Of a stretch of DNA of 64,000 bases, positions 50,694-59,411 are shown piece by piece. Each line of letters begins with the position of its first letter. Position 1 is the stretch's first letter. Under the pieces are notes generated by a model, which saw nothing but the letters and a program-made list of their open reading frames with translations, did not search any database and was not told where the DNA came from. This DNA is from Prevotellaceae bacterium MN60 (GTDB lineage Bacteria > Bacteroidota > Bacteroidia > Bacteroidales > Bacteroidaceae), in contig FZQZ01000008.1 of assembly GCA_900199555.1 (NCBI GenBank), forward strand, positions 1 through 64,000, in the 5' to 3' direction. The position numbers and the translations under genes are program-made.

Positions 50694-51680
50694 TTATGGG
50701 CAATTAGTGCGAGCGATGCGCTCTGCTTCTGCACGAGCAGGCTTACCAGTGGGTGTCATCGGCAGTTGAGCAGCTGTGATGTAATAACGAGGACGCCAAT
50801 AAGGCGGCAATACCTGTTCGCATACAGCTCGCAACGGTTCCATATCAGTTACCGTTGTCAACAAGGCTACAGCCTCGCCCAAGCGAGTATCAGACACTTT
50901 CGTTATCATGAAAGGCGTTGATAAATGCGCATGCAACAACCTTTCCACTTCCTCAATCTGTATTTTGACACCGCCCGAACATATCACATTATCTTTGCGT
51001 CCAAGGATACGGAAGCGTTGACCGTCTAATTCTGCAATATCATTCGTTACCAGCACCCCCTCATGTACAGCAGGGGCATCAATACATAAACAGTTATCTT
51101 CGTTGAGCGACACTGTGACACCCTCAAAAGGCGCGTACCAGTCGCTACGTTCTGGTCCATTTAGTCGGCGAAGGGCAATATGCGACAGTGTCTCCGTCAT
51201 GCCATAGGTACTCCATACTGCATGGGGAAAGTCCTTCAATGCTTCCGCTAGTTCTTCGTTGATAGCACCGCCACCGATAATCAGGTGGCGTATCTGCATC
51301 AGGCGTTCTCGCTCCTCAGGTACCTGCAAAGAATTCCACACCTGCAGAGGCACCATAGCTGCGAAAGTACATTGACCATTGACCATTGACCATTGACCAT
51401 TAGCAAGTGGATGACTGGAGGGGGGAACGGAAATGAGATGGAGACCACACATCAATGCTCTTACCACCATCATCTTTCCTGCGATATAATCTAAGGGCAG
51501 ACACAACAGGGCTGTATCGCCTTCTTTCAGCCCTAAGAACTGACACGTAATCCTAGCCGATGCCTCCATGCGTCGCTTCTCTACGAGCATCGGCTTCGGA
51601 GCCCCCGTTGACCCACTGGTATGCACCAGCATCGTCGGGCTATCATGATGCCATTCGGCTAAAAATTCCTCAATGTTCAA
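50694..51680 (-). CDS. menE: o-Succinylbenzoate-CoA ligase, with in-frame heptad insert
   Basis: An ANL-family ligase of 328 aa with the ATP motif TSGSTGAPKPM (residues 21-31), the YGMTET motif and the late GRKDNVICSGGVKI and GKPARAE motifs. It activates OSB in menaquinone synthesis. It is shorter than Proteobacterial MenE, as usual in Bacteroidetes. The start is probably TTG inside heptads shared with the menC stop. Four and a half heptads are inserted around residues 93-103 (ANGQWSMVNGQ). Confidence 0.9.
   Translation of the reverse strand: MNIEEFLAEWHHDSPTMLVHTSGSTGAPKPMLVEKRRMEASARITCQFLGLKEGDTALLCLPLDYIAGKMMVVRALMCGLHLISVPPSSHPLANGQWSMVNGQCTFAAMVPLQVWNSLQVPEERERLMQIRHLIIGGGAINEELAEALKDFPHAVWSTYGMTETLSHIALRRLNGPERSDWYAPFEGVTVSLNEDNCLCIDAPAVHEGVLVTNDIAELDGQRFRILGRKDNVICSGGVKIQIEEVERLLHAHLSTPFMITKVSDTRLGEAVALLTTVTDMEPLRAVCEQVLPPYWRPRYYITAAQLPMTPTGKPARAEAERIARTNCP
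51371..51401. repeat. Heptad array in menE
   Basis: ATTGACC repeated four times, read in frame on the minus strand. Confidence 0.85.
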
Positions 51681-51697
51681 CGTTCAATGTTCAACGT
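51672..51697. repeat. Heptad array at the menC/menE junction
   Basis: GTTCAAT and GTTCAAC units in alternation contain the menC stop TGA and the menE start. Both genes are in the same frame here. Confidence 0.75.
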
Positions 51698-52724
51698 ACC
51701 AAATCTTTTCTCCCCTTATTTCCAATGGCATGGGGATATTATCTGTAAACAGCTGGCCTGTACCCAGTCCTTGTGGCATGGTAATAGAATCGCCATAGAC
51801 AGAACTACAGAACTGAGCTATCGCATTCAGTCCAATGTTGCTCTCCAAGGCACTCGTTATCCACGAGCCAATGCCCATATCTCTTGCTAGCTCTATCCAT
51901 TCGCGTGTCCCCATCATACCTCCATGCAGCGAAGGCTTCAGGATGATATATGCCGGACGGATAATGTTCAGCATCTGACGTTTCGTCTCGGGATCGTTTA
52001 CACCAATTAACTCTTCATCGAGAGCGATTGGCAATGGCGACTCTCGACATAGTTCTGCCATCCTTGCCCACTGTCCAGCCTTAATGGGTTGTTCGATGCT
52101 ATGCAGTGCATATTGTGACAATAGTTCCAACTTATACAACGCCTCATCGTAGGGAAAGGCACCATTGGCATCTACACGTAGCTCTACATCATGATAACTG
52201 AAACGACTACGTATCTGCTTGACGAGTTCCAGTTCGGCATCAAAGTCGATAGCACCAATCTTCAACTTTACACAGTGGAATCCCTTTTCCAGCTTTTCCT
52301 CAATGCGTTGCTGCATCTCCTCAAAGGTACCCATCCACACGAGTCCGTTGATGGGAATCCCCACCTCACCACGACTGAAAGCCGTATCAAATAGGCGTGA
52401 ATGGTGAGTGGTGAGCGGTGAGTGGAGTGCTAGCACGGCGGTCTCCAGTCCGAAGAGCATGGAGGGATAGTCGCGCATGGCTTCATAGTCTATCTCACCT
52501 TTCTCGCAGAACGATTGGCAGAAACCTTTTAGCACCTCGGCATAGTCTGGGCGCACATCACAACTCAGGTCAGGCAGTGGAGCACACTCGCCCACACCAC
52601 TACGCTCACCATCCGACAATGTCACCAACCAGATTTTTCTGGTGGTATATACGCCACGACTTGTTCCTGCAGGTTGTTTGAAATGGAGCACACGCTCCTC
52701 TACTTTCGCTTCATATTGTTTCAT
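51684..52724 (-). CDS. menC: o-Succinylbenzoate synthase, with in-frame heptad insert
   Basis: An enolase-superfamily enzyme of 346 aa: CVKLKIGAIDFDAELE (catalytic Lys), LRVDANGAF, SIEQPI, IALDEE and IILKPSLHGGM hold the acidic metal ligands. It dehydrates SHCHC to OSB in the menaquinone pathway. Residues 100-109 (HSPLTTHHSR) are encoded by a GGTGAGT heptad array and lie in a loop after the N-terminal domain. Confidence 0.93.
   Translation of the reverse strand: MKQYEAKVEERVLHFKQPAGTSRGVYTTRKIWLVTLSDGERSGVGECAPLPDLSCDVRPDYAEVLKGFCQSFCEKGEIDYEAMRDYPSMLFGLETAVLALHSPLTTHHSRLFDTAFSRGEVGIPINGLVWMGTFEEMQQRIEEKLEKGFHCVKLKIGAIDFDAELELVKQIRSRFSYHDVELRVDANGAFPYDEALYKLELLSQYALHSIEQPIKAGQWARMAELCRESPLPIALDEELIGVNDPETKRQMLNIIRPAYIILKPSLHGGMMGTREWIELARDMGIGSWITSALESNIGLNAIAQFCSSVYGDSITMPQGLGTGQLFTDNIPMPLEIRGEKIWYVEH
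52403..52425. repeat. Heptad array in menC
   Basis: GGTGAGT, GGTGAGC, GGTGAGT units. The same units occur in menD at 55741. Confidence 0.8.
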
Positions 52725-52742
52725 GATGCACTCAAATGTTGC

Positions 52743-53600
52743 TTAGGGTATCTTGGGATACTGATCGAAGTCAGGTTTACGCTTTTCGAGAAACGCCTTA
52801 CCACCCTCTTGTGCTTCGTCAAGGAAGTAGTAGAGCATGGTGGCATCACCTGCCAACTGCTGGATGCCTGCCTGACCGTCGAGCTCTGCATTAAGACCAG
52901 CCTTAATCATGCGCAGGGCAATGGGCGAACGCTCCATCATCTCTTCTGCCCAACGAACACACTCGTCTTCCAACTCAGCAATAGGCACAACTTTGTTGAC
53001 CATACCCATCTCCAAAGCCTCCTGGGCAGAGTACTGACGACACATAAACCATATCTCGCGAGCCTTCTTCTGACCCACGATACGTGCCAGATAGGAAGAA
53101 CCGAAACCAGCATCAAAGCTACCTACCTTAGGACCTGTTTGTCCGAAGATGGCATTCTCAGAAGCAATGGTCAGGTCGCAGACAAGATGGAGCACATGAC
53201 CACCACCAATGGCATAACCATTAACCATGGCAATGACGGGCTTAGGCAAGCGACGAATCTGCATCTGCACATCGAGCACACTCAGACGGGGAACACCCTC
53301 ATCATCAACATAGCCGCCACGACCTTTTACGTGCATATCGCCACCAGAGCAGAAGGCATGCTTCACATCAGCCAAGGTCTTACCCTCAGGTACTTCACTC
53401 ATTGCACCAGTAAGCAAAACCACACGGATGCGCTGCAACTCACGACAAAGGGCAAAAGCCTGACTCAGCTCCAGCGTAGTCTTCGGTGTAAAGGCATTGC
53501 GATAGTGTGGACGATTGATGGTAATCTTAGCGATACCATGATACTCTTCGAAGCATATCTCCTCGAATTTCTTAATCTCTTTCCATTGTCTTGCTTCCAT
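52743..53600 (-). CDS. menB: 1,4-Dihydroxy-2-naphthoyl-CoA synthase
   Basis: 285 aa from the ATG at 53600 (the longer frame runs through a heptad array and a promoter box). Crotonase-fold features: [29 protein letters not shown] and [15 protein letters not shown]. It closes the second ring of menaquinone. No repeat insert is seen inside it. Confidence 0.95.
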   Translation of the reverse strand: MEARQWKEIKKFEEICFEEYHGIAKITINRPHYRNAFTPKTTLELSQAFALCRELQRIRVVLLTGAMSEVPEGKTLADVKHAFCSGGDMHVKGRGGYVDDEGVPRLSVLDVQMQIRRLPKPVIAMVNGYAIGGGHVLHLVCDLTIASENAIFGQTGPKVGSFDAGFGSSYLARIVGQKKAREIWFMCRQYSAQEALEMGMVNKVVPIAELEDECVRWAEEMMERSPIALRMIKAGLNAELDGQAGIQQLAGDATMLYYFLDEAQEGGKAFLEKRKPDFDQYPKIP

Positions 53601-53620
53601 ATCTTTTATGCTTTTTCGTG

Positions 53621-53680
53621 CAAAGGTACGAAATAATTCGTAATTCGTAATTCGTAATTCGTAAATTCTTCGTAACTTTG
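53621..53680. promoter_or_regulatory. Divergent promoter region with TTCGTAA heptads
   Basis: A minus-strand -7 box TACCTTTG (53621-53628) for menB and a plus-strand -7 box TAACTTTG (53673-53680) for the nucleoside kinase flank four TTCGTAA heptads (53637-53664). No clear TTTG -33 box is found for either, and the heptads occupy that place. Confidence 0.55.
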
Positions 53681-53698
53681 CACACAAATTATTGTGCT

Positions 53699-55378
53699 AT
53701 GCTACAGATTCGCTGCAAGAACAACAACGTGACGAAGAGTTTCCCAGAGGGTACTTCCCTGCTGGACGTCTATCAAGAGTTTGCCGAGGAAATCAATTTG
53801 CCCTACCCCGTGGTATCGGCAAAAGTAAATAACGCCTCTCAAGGTCTGAAGTTCAGACTCTTCCAGAATCGTGACGTAGAATTCATGGATGCTCGTGAGG
53901 GCAGTGGTCATCGTGTCTATGTACGCTCCTTGTGCTTCTTGCTCTACAAGGCTTCACAAGACGTATTCCCTGGCTCTAAATTATTTATCGAGCACACCAT
54001 CTCACGTGGCTACTACTGTAACTTCAAGAAGAAGAACAACGAGCCGTTGGCCGATGGTGACGTGGAGCAAATCTGCGAGCGCATGAAAGAAATCGTAAAC
54101 ATGGATATGCCATTCCGCCGCACAGAGGCAACCAACGAGGAGGCTATCCGTGTATTTGCGGAACGCGGCTTTGCTGATAAGGTAAAATTGCTTGAAACCA
54201 GTGGACAGATCTATAGCGACTATTATACATTGGGCGATACGGCTGACTATTATTATGGTCCGTTGGTGCCTAGTGCCGGTTATCTGAAGGTTTTCGGACT
54301 AGAACCTTACCATGATGGTATGCTGCTACGTGTGCCCGATTGGAACAATCCTACCATCCTGGCAGAGAAGGTGGATATGCCGAAGACCTACGAGATGTTC
54401 CGCGAAAAGACAAAATGGGACATCATTATGCGCCTGTCGAATGCGGGCGATGTAAACAAAGCCATCTTGAAAGGTCATGCTTCTGAACTCATTCAGGTGA
54501 GCGAGGCGCTACAGGAGAAAAAGATTGTGCAGATAGCCGAAGAGATTGACCGTCGTTTCCACGACGAAGAGAACCCCATCAAACTGGTACTTATCACAGG
54601 TCCTTCTTCATCTGGTAAGACAACCTTCTGTAAGCGTCTGAGCATCCAACTCTTGGCTTGCGGTCTGCGTCCGTTATCATTCTCTACCGACGACTATTTT
54701 GTGAATCGTGTAGATACGCCTAAGTTACCAAATGGCGACTACGATTTCGACAATATCGAGGCAGTGGATTATGCACTACTGGAAGACCACCTGACTCGCC
54801 TGATGCAGGGTGAGCGCGTGGAAGTGCCCGAATACAACTTCTCCACAGGTAAGCGTGAATGGAACGGAAAGAAGCTGAAGTTGGCAGGTGACACGGTACT
54901 GATTATAGAAGGTATTCATGCCTTGAACCCACTGCTGACACAAAAGATAGAAGATTCGCTGAAATATAAAATCTATATCTCGGCATTGACCAGTATCTCA
55001 CTCGACGACCACAACTGGATACCGGTACGCGACAACCGCTTGTTGCGTCGCATCATTCGTGACTACAACAAGGGAGCATTTACCGCACAAGAGACTATAG
55101 CACAGTGGAAGAATGTATGTGAGGCTGAGGACAAATGGATATTCCCCTATCAGGAGACTGCCGACGCTATGTTCAACTCAGCACTAAACATCGAGTTTGC
55201 CGTATTGCGCACCCACGCCGAGATTATTCTCTCGTCAGTACCCAAGAACTGCGATGAATATTCTGAGGCACACCGTCTATTGAAGTTTATCCACTACTTC
55301 CTGCCCGTCAGCGACAAGGAGATACCACCCACGTCAATTATGCGTGAGTTTGTGGGCGGCTCCTCATTCAAATACTAA
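53699..55378 (+). CDS. Nucleoside (uridine-like) kinase with N-terminal TGS-type domain
   Basis: 559 aa. An N-terminal TGS/ThrRS-like region (residues 1-75 and the HxxxH-type segment after it, SHRVYV...SRGYYCNF) precedes a P-loop kinase domain. The P-loop is TGPSSSGKTTFCKR (about 300-313), with STDDYFV and EGIHALNP. Similar proteins phosphorylate uridine or related compounds. It converges on menD and their 3' ends overlap by 11 bases. Confidence 0.85.
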   Translation: MLQIRCKNNNVTKSFPEGTSLLDVYQEFAEEINLPYPVVSAKVNNASQGLKFRLFQNRDVEFMDAREGSGHRVYVRSLCFLLYKASQDVFPGSKLFIEHTISRGYYCNFKKKNNEPLADGDVEQICERMKEIVNMDMPFRRTEATNEEAIRVFAERGFADKVKLLETSGQIYSDYYTLGDTADYYYGPLVPSAGYLKVFGLEPYHDGMLLRVPDWNNPTILAEKVDMPKTYEMFREKTKWDIIMRLSNAGDVNKAILKGHASELIQVSEALQEKKIVQIAEEIDRRFHDEENPIKLVLITGPSSSGKTTFCKRLSIQLLACGLRPLSFSTDDYFVNRVDTPKLPNGDYDFDNIEAVDYALLEDHLTRLMQGERVEVPEYNFSTGKREWNGKKLKLAGDTVLIIEGIHALNPLLTQKIEDSLKYKIYISALTSISLDDHNWIPVRDNRLLRRIIRDYNKGAFTAQETIAQWKNVCEAEDKWIFPYQETADAMFNSALNIEFAVLRTHAEIILSSVPKNCDEYSEAHRLLKFIHYFLPVSDKEIPPTSIMREFVGGSSFKY

Positions 55379-56933
55379 GCGAACGGAAATATTCCTTATA
55401 TACACGCTCGTCCTCTGCAGCATCGGTAAAGACTTCCAGAAGTACAGGACGCTCACTTTCCATCTGCAATAAGGTATCAACGCCTTGCTGCATCTCTTCC
55501 ATATTGGTTGCCTTCAGATAGACCACATCGTTCTGCTTACAGATGCCCTCGGCAGAGGTGTCGTGTTGTGCAGAGACATAGGCATCACGTGCAGGGCTCT
55601 TTTCCAACCCTGGCAGCATATTAAAAATACCCCCCTTCCCATTGTTCAACAATAAGATACGGAAGTTTCCCTTCAGGTTTTGATTCCACAAAGCATTCTG
55701 ATCGTAGAAAAAACTAAGGTCACCTATGACGCAAAGAACTGGTGAGTGGTGAGTGGTGAGTGGTGAATATTGAGAGACCAAAGAGAAGCCTGCTGCCGTA
55801 CTTAGTGAACCTTCAATACCATTCACACCACGATTGCAATAAATGGGCGCCTTAGCATAGATATTGGCCAGCCGAATAGCGGTGGAGTTAGCGTAATGAG
55901 TTGAACCATTGACCATTGACCATTGACCATTGAAATACTTCACCGTTGCCATTTGAGAATAAGCGGGTTCATAGGCTTCTACCTGCTGACGGATATTAGC
56001 CAACAAAGTCTCCCACTTCTGTACAAAGGGATGAGGCATCTCCTCTAAGTTGAATCGAACCATATCGGCCACTACCTGCGGATCACCTTGAACGACATGG
56101 GTGAGATTCATAAATGTATCCGTCACCTCGCCTTCACGATTAACCACCCATGTTTCTTTAGCCTTTCGCAAGAAACGCTTTACTCGTTTGCTCACAATAG
56201 AGCCACCGGTATAAAGTACGAAATCAGGTACATATTCTTCATCATCCTGCACAAGCATGACAGCCTCATCCATCAAAGGATTCATCGGCTGACCAGCAAT
56301 AAGCATAGGGCGCTTAGCCTGCAGAAACATCCTACAGATATGCGTCAGTGTTATGTTCGTACAGTCGGCAGGAATCAGTTCTATCTTTCGTTCTTCAGGC
56401 AAGGATGCAACAGAGAAGTCGAACAAGGGTTCTGTGATAGGCACATTGATATGCACGGGCGCATGACGCTCTATCAGGGCCTCGTTTACTAGGCGATTGC
56501 AATACCATCGTTCCTCGTCGTCATGGGGTTCGGGCAGCGAGACGGCTTTCTTCACGAATCGTCCTAACGCATCAGGCTGAGGAAGGGTCTGACCATCGAG
56601 TTGGTCAATCCACTGAGGAGGACGATCGGCAGAGATTACTACCAAGGGAACATGCTGATAGTAAGCCTCAGCCACAGCAGGAACAACATTTAGCAAGGCC
56701 GTACCACTAGTAACACAAACGGCGACAGGCTCGCATAAGCACAACGCCATACCCAAAGCATAGAACCCTGCACTGCGTTCATCGGTAACAGGATAGCACT
56801 GGATATCAGGACACTCGTTGAAGTTATGTACGATAGCCGCATTGCGACTGCCAGGACAAACAACAGCATGCTTGATGCCATGAGCAACGAGCAAGGCCGT
56901 CAATATGTTTACATTCTCTTTATTGCTATACAT
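55368..56933 (-). CDS. menD: SEPHCHC synthase (MenD), with two in-frame heptad inserts
   Basis: A ThDP-dependent enzyme of 521 aa: ACPGSRNAAI-type N-terminus (VVCPGSRNA), TSGTALLNVVPAVAEA, DRPPQ, RGVNGIEGSLSTA and the ThDP-binding GDLSFFYDQN. It couples 2-oxoglutarate to isochorismate. Two inserts, NGQWSMVNGS (about 334-344) and SPLTTHHSP (about 389-398), come from heptad arrays. Active-site motifs are intact. Confidence 0.95.
   Translation of the reverse strand: MYSNKENVNILTALLVAHGIKHAVVCPGSRNAAIVHNFNECPDIQCYPVTDERSAGFYALGMALCLCEPVAVCVTSGTALLNVVPAVAEAYYQHVPLVVISADRPPQWIDQLDGQTLPQPDALGRFVKKAVSLPEPHDDEERWYCNRLVNEALIERHAPVHINVPITEPLFDFSVASLPEERKIELIPADCTNITLTHICRMFLQAKRPMLIAGQPMNPLMDEAVMLVQDDEEYVPDFVLYTGGSIVSKRVKRFLRKAKETWVVNREGEVTDTFMNLTHVVQGDPQVVADMVRFNLEEMPHPFVQKWETLLANIRQQVEAYEPAYSQMATVKYFNGQWSMVNGSTHYANSTAIRLANIYAKAPIYCNRGVNGIEGSLSTAAGFSLVSQYSPLTTHHSPVLCVIGDLSFFYDQNALWNQNLKGNFRILLLNNGKGGIFNMLPGLEKSPARDAYVSAQHDTSAEGICKQNDVVYLKATNMEEMQQGVDTLLQMESERPVLLEVFTDAAEDERVYKEYFRSLSI
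55741..55768. repeat. GGTGAGT heptad array in menD
   Basis: GGTGAGT three times, then GGTGAAT. Same unit as in menC. Confidence 0.85.
55905..55932. repeat. ACCATTG heptad array in menD
   Basis: ACCATTG four times; the same unit as in menE (ATTGACC, another phase). Confidence 0.85.
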
Positions 56934-56946
56934 GACACGAAAAAAA

Positions 56947-57975
56947 TTAAAGTAGAAGGCGACGCATTGTATCCAGTTTGGTTTCGGTTTCCTGCCACTC
57001 TTGTTCCTCTACACTATCTTTCAACAGTCCACCACCTGCATAAAGGCGATAGCCATTCTCAAACAGTTGCATACAACGCAACGTAACATACAAATTGGTT
57101 TGTCCATTCACAAACAAGGGACCCAAGAAACCACTATAGTAGCTGCGCTGGTGATGCTCATAATCAAGTATAAACTGGAATGCCTCTTGTTTAGGCAAAC
57201 CACAGACAGCGGGTGTGGGATGTAAAGCCTGCAGCAAATCGCCTAGATGCGATGCGTCAGGCAGAGAGAAACGGAAATCACTACGCAGATGAGCCAGATG
57301 GGCCGCACGCGTGGTGTAGGGTCCTTCCTCATGGATGTCATCCGTAAACTGTTCCAGTTGACGAGTGATATAGGTAGCTACATAGCGTTGCTCTTGTATA
57401 TTCTTATCGCTCCAACGAACCTGTTCTGCAAAAGGCATCGTACCAGCCAATGCCATCGTATGCCACTCCAGATTGGTTCCTGACAATAGAATCTCAGGTG
57501 TAGCAGTGAGCCATAACCCACTCTGTGGCGTATATGCCAGCGAAACCAACACACGTGGATAGCGCTCACAAGCCCGACGGAACAAATCAAGAGGCGATAC
57601 TTCCTCGCTTTTTTCTATCTCTATGCTACGCGAGAGCACCAGTTTCTGGAAATCGCCATTTGTCAGATGGGCATGGAAGTTATGAAAATCGATGTGGTAG
57701 TTTTCTTTGGGAGAGCTAGAGAAACTAGAGATTCTAGATAAACTAGAGATTCTAGATATTCTAGATAAACTAGAAAAACTAGAAAAGACCTCCACCTCTT
57801 CTGGTGCTATCAGCTGGATGGGCAGAGAGTCGGACGGGGCAAAAGGAGCAAAGACAAAGCCTTGCTTATCACTCAAGGCCGTACACGAAGATAGTTGCGT
57901 AACTCCACCCGCAATATATGTCATCTCCTGCGCATAAGGCAAGCGAAAAAGGGCAAATCCCTGCATATCCATCAC
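56947..57975 (-). CDS. menF: Isochorismate synthase, with in-frame nonamer repeat
   Basis: 342 aa of the chorismate-binding family: FQKLVLSRSIEIEK, ERYPRVLVSLAY, ALAGTMPF, HLRSDFRFSL, ALHPTPAVCGLPK and YSGFLGPLF. It converts chorismate to isochorismate, the first step. Residues 63-88 (Ser/Phe/Arg-rich, SSFSSLSRISRISS) come from eight 9-base units and do not look like family sequence. Starts 4 bases inside the menI 3' end. Confidence 0.93.
   Translation of the reverse strand: MMDMQGFALFRLPYAQEMTYIAGGVTQLSSCTALSDKQGFVFAPFAPSDSLPIQLIAPEEVEVFSSFSSLSRISRISSLSRISSFSSSPKENYHIDFHNFHAHLTNGDFQKLVLSRSIEIEKSEEVSPLDLFRRACERYPRVLVSLAYTPQSGLWLTATPEILLSGTNLEWHTMALAGTMPFAEQVRWSDKNIQEQRYVATYITRQLEQFTDDIHEEGPYTTRAAHLAHLRSDFRFSLPDASHLGDLLQALHPTPAVCGLPKQEAFQFILDYEHHQRSYYSGFLGPLFVNGQTNLYVTLRCMQLFENGYRLYAGGGLLKDSVEEQEWQETETKLDTMRRLLL
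57716..57787. repeat. Nonamer array CTAGANANN inside menF
   Basis: Eight perfect-register 9-base units (CTAGAGAAA, CTAGAGATT, CTAGATAAA and so on), the same family as in aroB but on the other strand relative to the gene. Confidence 0.9.
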
Positions 57976-58385
57976 TTCTTCTGTTTGATGATATAGTTAG
58001 TTACACGAACGGTAGAGATTAATTCACCTGCCGAATTGCTAATATCAACCTGCCAGACATGGAGCGTATTGCCTCGATGCTGCAGATGGGCACAAGCCAT
58101 AACGGTATCGCCCTCTACTACTGCCTGCACATGACTACCACTTACCTCAATACCCACACAGGCACAACCAGGACACAAAGCAGAAGAACCTACTCCCGCT
58201 ACATTCTCGGCTAAAGCCAAAGAGGCGCCACCACTCAAGAATCCGAAAGGTTGGCGATTGCGCTCGTCGACTTTCATACGTGCCATACAAATATCATCCT
58301 CGGGTGTGGATATAAACTCCATCCCGAGGGCGGTACTTAAATTGGGCTTTGCATTAATCAGCTCTTTTATTTTTTCTACGTTCAC
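57972..58385 (-). CDS. menI: Hotdog-fold thioesterase, probable DHNA-CoA hydrolase
   Basis: 137 aa, PaaI/MenI-type hotdog: MKVDERNRQPFGFLSGGASLALAENVAGVGS with the conserved Gly-Gly and Glu. Its place directly upstream of menF with a 4-base overlap supports hydrolysis of 1,4-dihydroxy-2-naphthoyl-CoA, though specificity is inferred from context. The start is GTG at 58385. Confidence 0.8.
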   Translation of the reverse strand: MNVEKIKELINAKPNLSTALGMEFISTPEDDICMARMKVDERNRQPFGFLSGGASLALAENVAGVGSSALCPGCACVGIEVSGSHVQAVVEGDTVMACAHLQHRGNTLHVWQVDISNSAGELISTVRVTNYIIKQKK

Positions 58386-58406
58386 TATCTTCTCTGAATT
58401 ATCTAT

Positions 58407-59390
58407 TTACTTAAACAATGAATACTCCTTCACCTTCCATGCCAGAGCACTGGCGCCAAGTACATTGCGCTCATGGTCATTAACGGCAGAGAGTACTATC
58501 TTCACTTTATCACGAATATTGCCAAAGACATGTTCCTTAAAGGTCTCTTCTACGACATCCCACATCTTCGGATAAACCATCTTGATGATTTCTCCCGTAA
58601 TGATGATGGCTTCTGGGTTTACAATACTTGCATAGTTGGCAATACCTATACCCAACAACACACCAGTATAGCGCCATACCTCTATAGCCAAAGCATCATT
58701 TTTATTGGCAGCATCCAAGATAGATTCCAGTGTCAGTTCTTTCGCATCACGCAGGATACTAGGCGTATCCGTTTTCTCCATCAATTCACGAGCGGTACGG
58801 ATAATACCACGATTAGAGACATACTCTTCCAAACAACCTCGACGACCGCAAGTACACTGACGACCACCATCCTCAATACAAGCATGACCTACCTCACCAG
58901 CAAAGCCATCGTATCCCAAATGGGCAACGCCATTGCTAAAGAAGCAACTACCTAGACCACTACGAACCATGGTGATGGTGATGAAGGTTTCCATGCCGTG
59001 AGCTACGCCATAGGCAGACTCACCCAGTGCAGAGCAATGAGCATCGTTACCCAGTGCAACAGCCAAGCCAATACTATCACGAAGCATGGCAGCCAATGGG
59101 ACGATACCTTTCCAAGGCATATTGGCTGCATTCTCAATACAACCCGTCAGGAAGTTGGCACTAGGTGCGCACATTCCCACTGAGCGGATATTCTCGTAGC
59201 CACCATTAGCCTCAGCCAATGCAATGACACGCTCTGACAATGCCTCAACAAAACTATTAATACTAGTGTATTGTTCTGTCTGTATACTATCTTGAGCGAT
59301 AATATTACCACGCAAATCAACCACCGCTATCGTAGTGGTGTTGACATCTATATCGATACCTATTACTCGGGATTTAACCTTATCGTTCAT
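58407..59390 (-). CDS. ROK-family protein with degenerate ATP-binding motifs (first)
   Basis: 327 aa. It keeps the ROK fold, the catalytic-type GNDAH, DGFAGEVGH and the zinc motif CTCGRRGCLE. The phosphate-binding DLGGT of the family is DIDVN, and the adenosine motif GTGVGSG reads VRSGLGS. It may be a non-catalytic paralogue or a regulator. No N-terminal HTH is present. It lies 21 bases after the second ROK gene and 21 bases before menI. Confidence 0.85.
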   Translation of the reverse strand: MNDKVKSRVIGIDIDVNTTTIAVVDLRGNIIAQDSIQTEQYTSINSFVEALSERVIALAEANGGYENIRSVGMCAPSANFLTGCIENAANMPWKGIVPLAAMLRDSIGLAVALGNDAHCSALGESAYGVAHGMETFITITMVRSGLGSCFFSNGVAHLGYDGFAGEVGHACIEDGGRQCTCGRRGCLEEYVSNRGIIRTARELMEKTDTPSILRDAKELTLESILDAANKNDALAIEVWRYTGVLLGIGIANYASIVNPEAIIITGEIIKMVYPKMWDVVEETFKEHVFGNIRDKVKIVLSAVNDHERNVLGASALAWKVKEYSLFK

Positions 59391-59411
59391 GATTATATCG
59401 TCCTCTTTTAA

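Noticed and set aside
50694-51680. menE as a truncated pseudogene because of its short length
   Set aside because: All ANL motifs through the C-terminal lysine region are present, and Bacteroidetes MenE proteins are usually short.
53601-53687. Earlier start for menB
   Set aside because: The extension is translated TTCGTAA repeats and contains the -7 box; the MenB N-terminus fits 53600.
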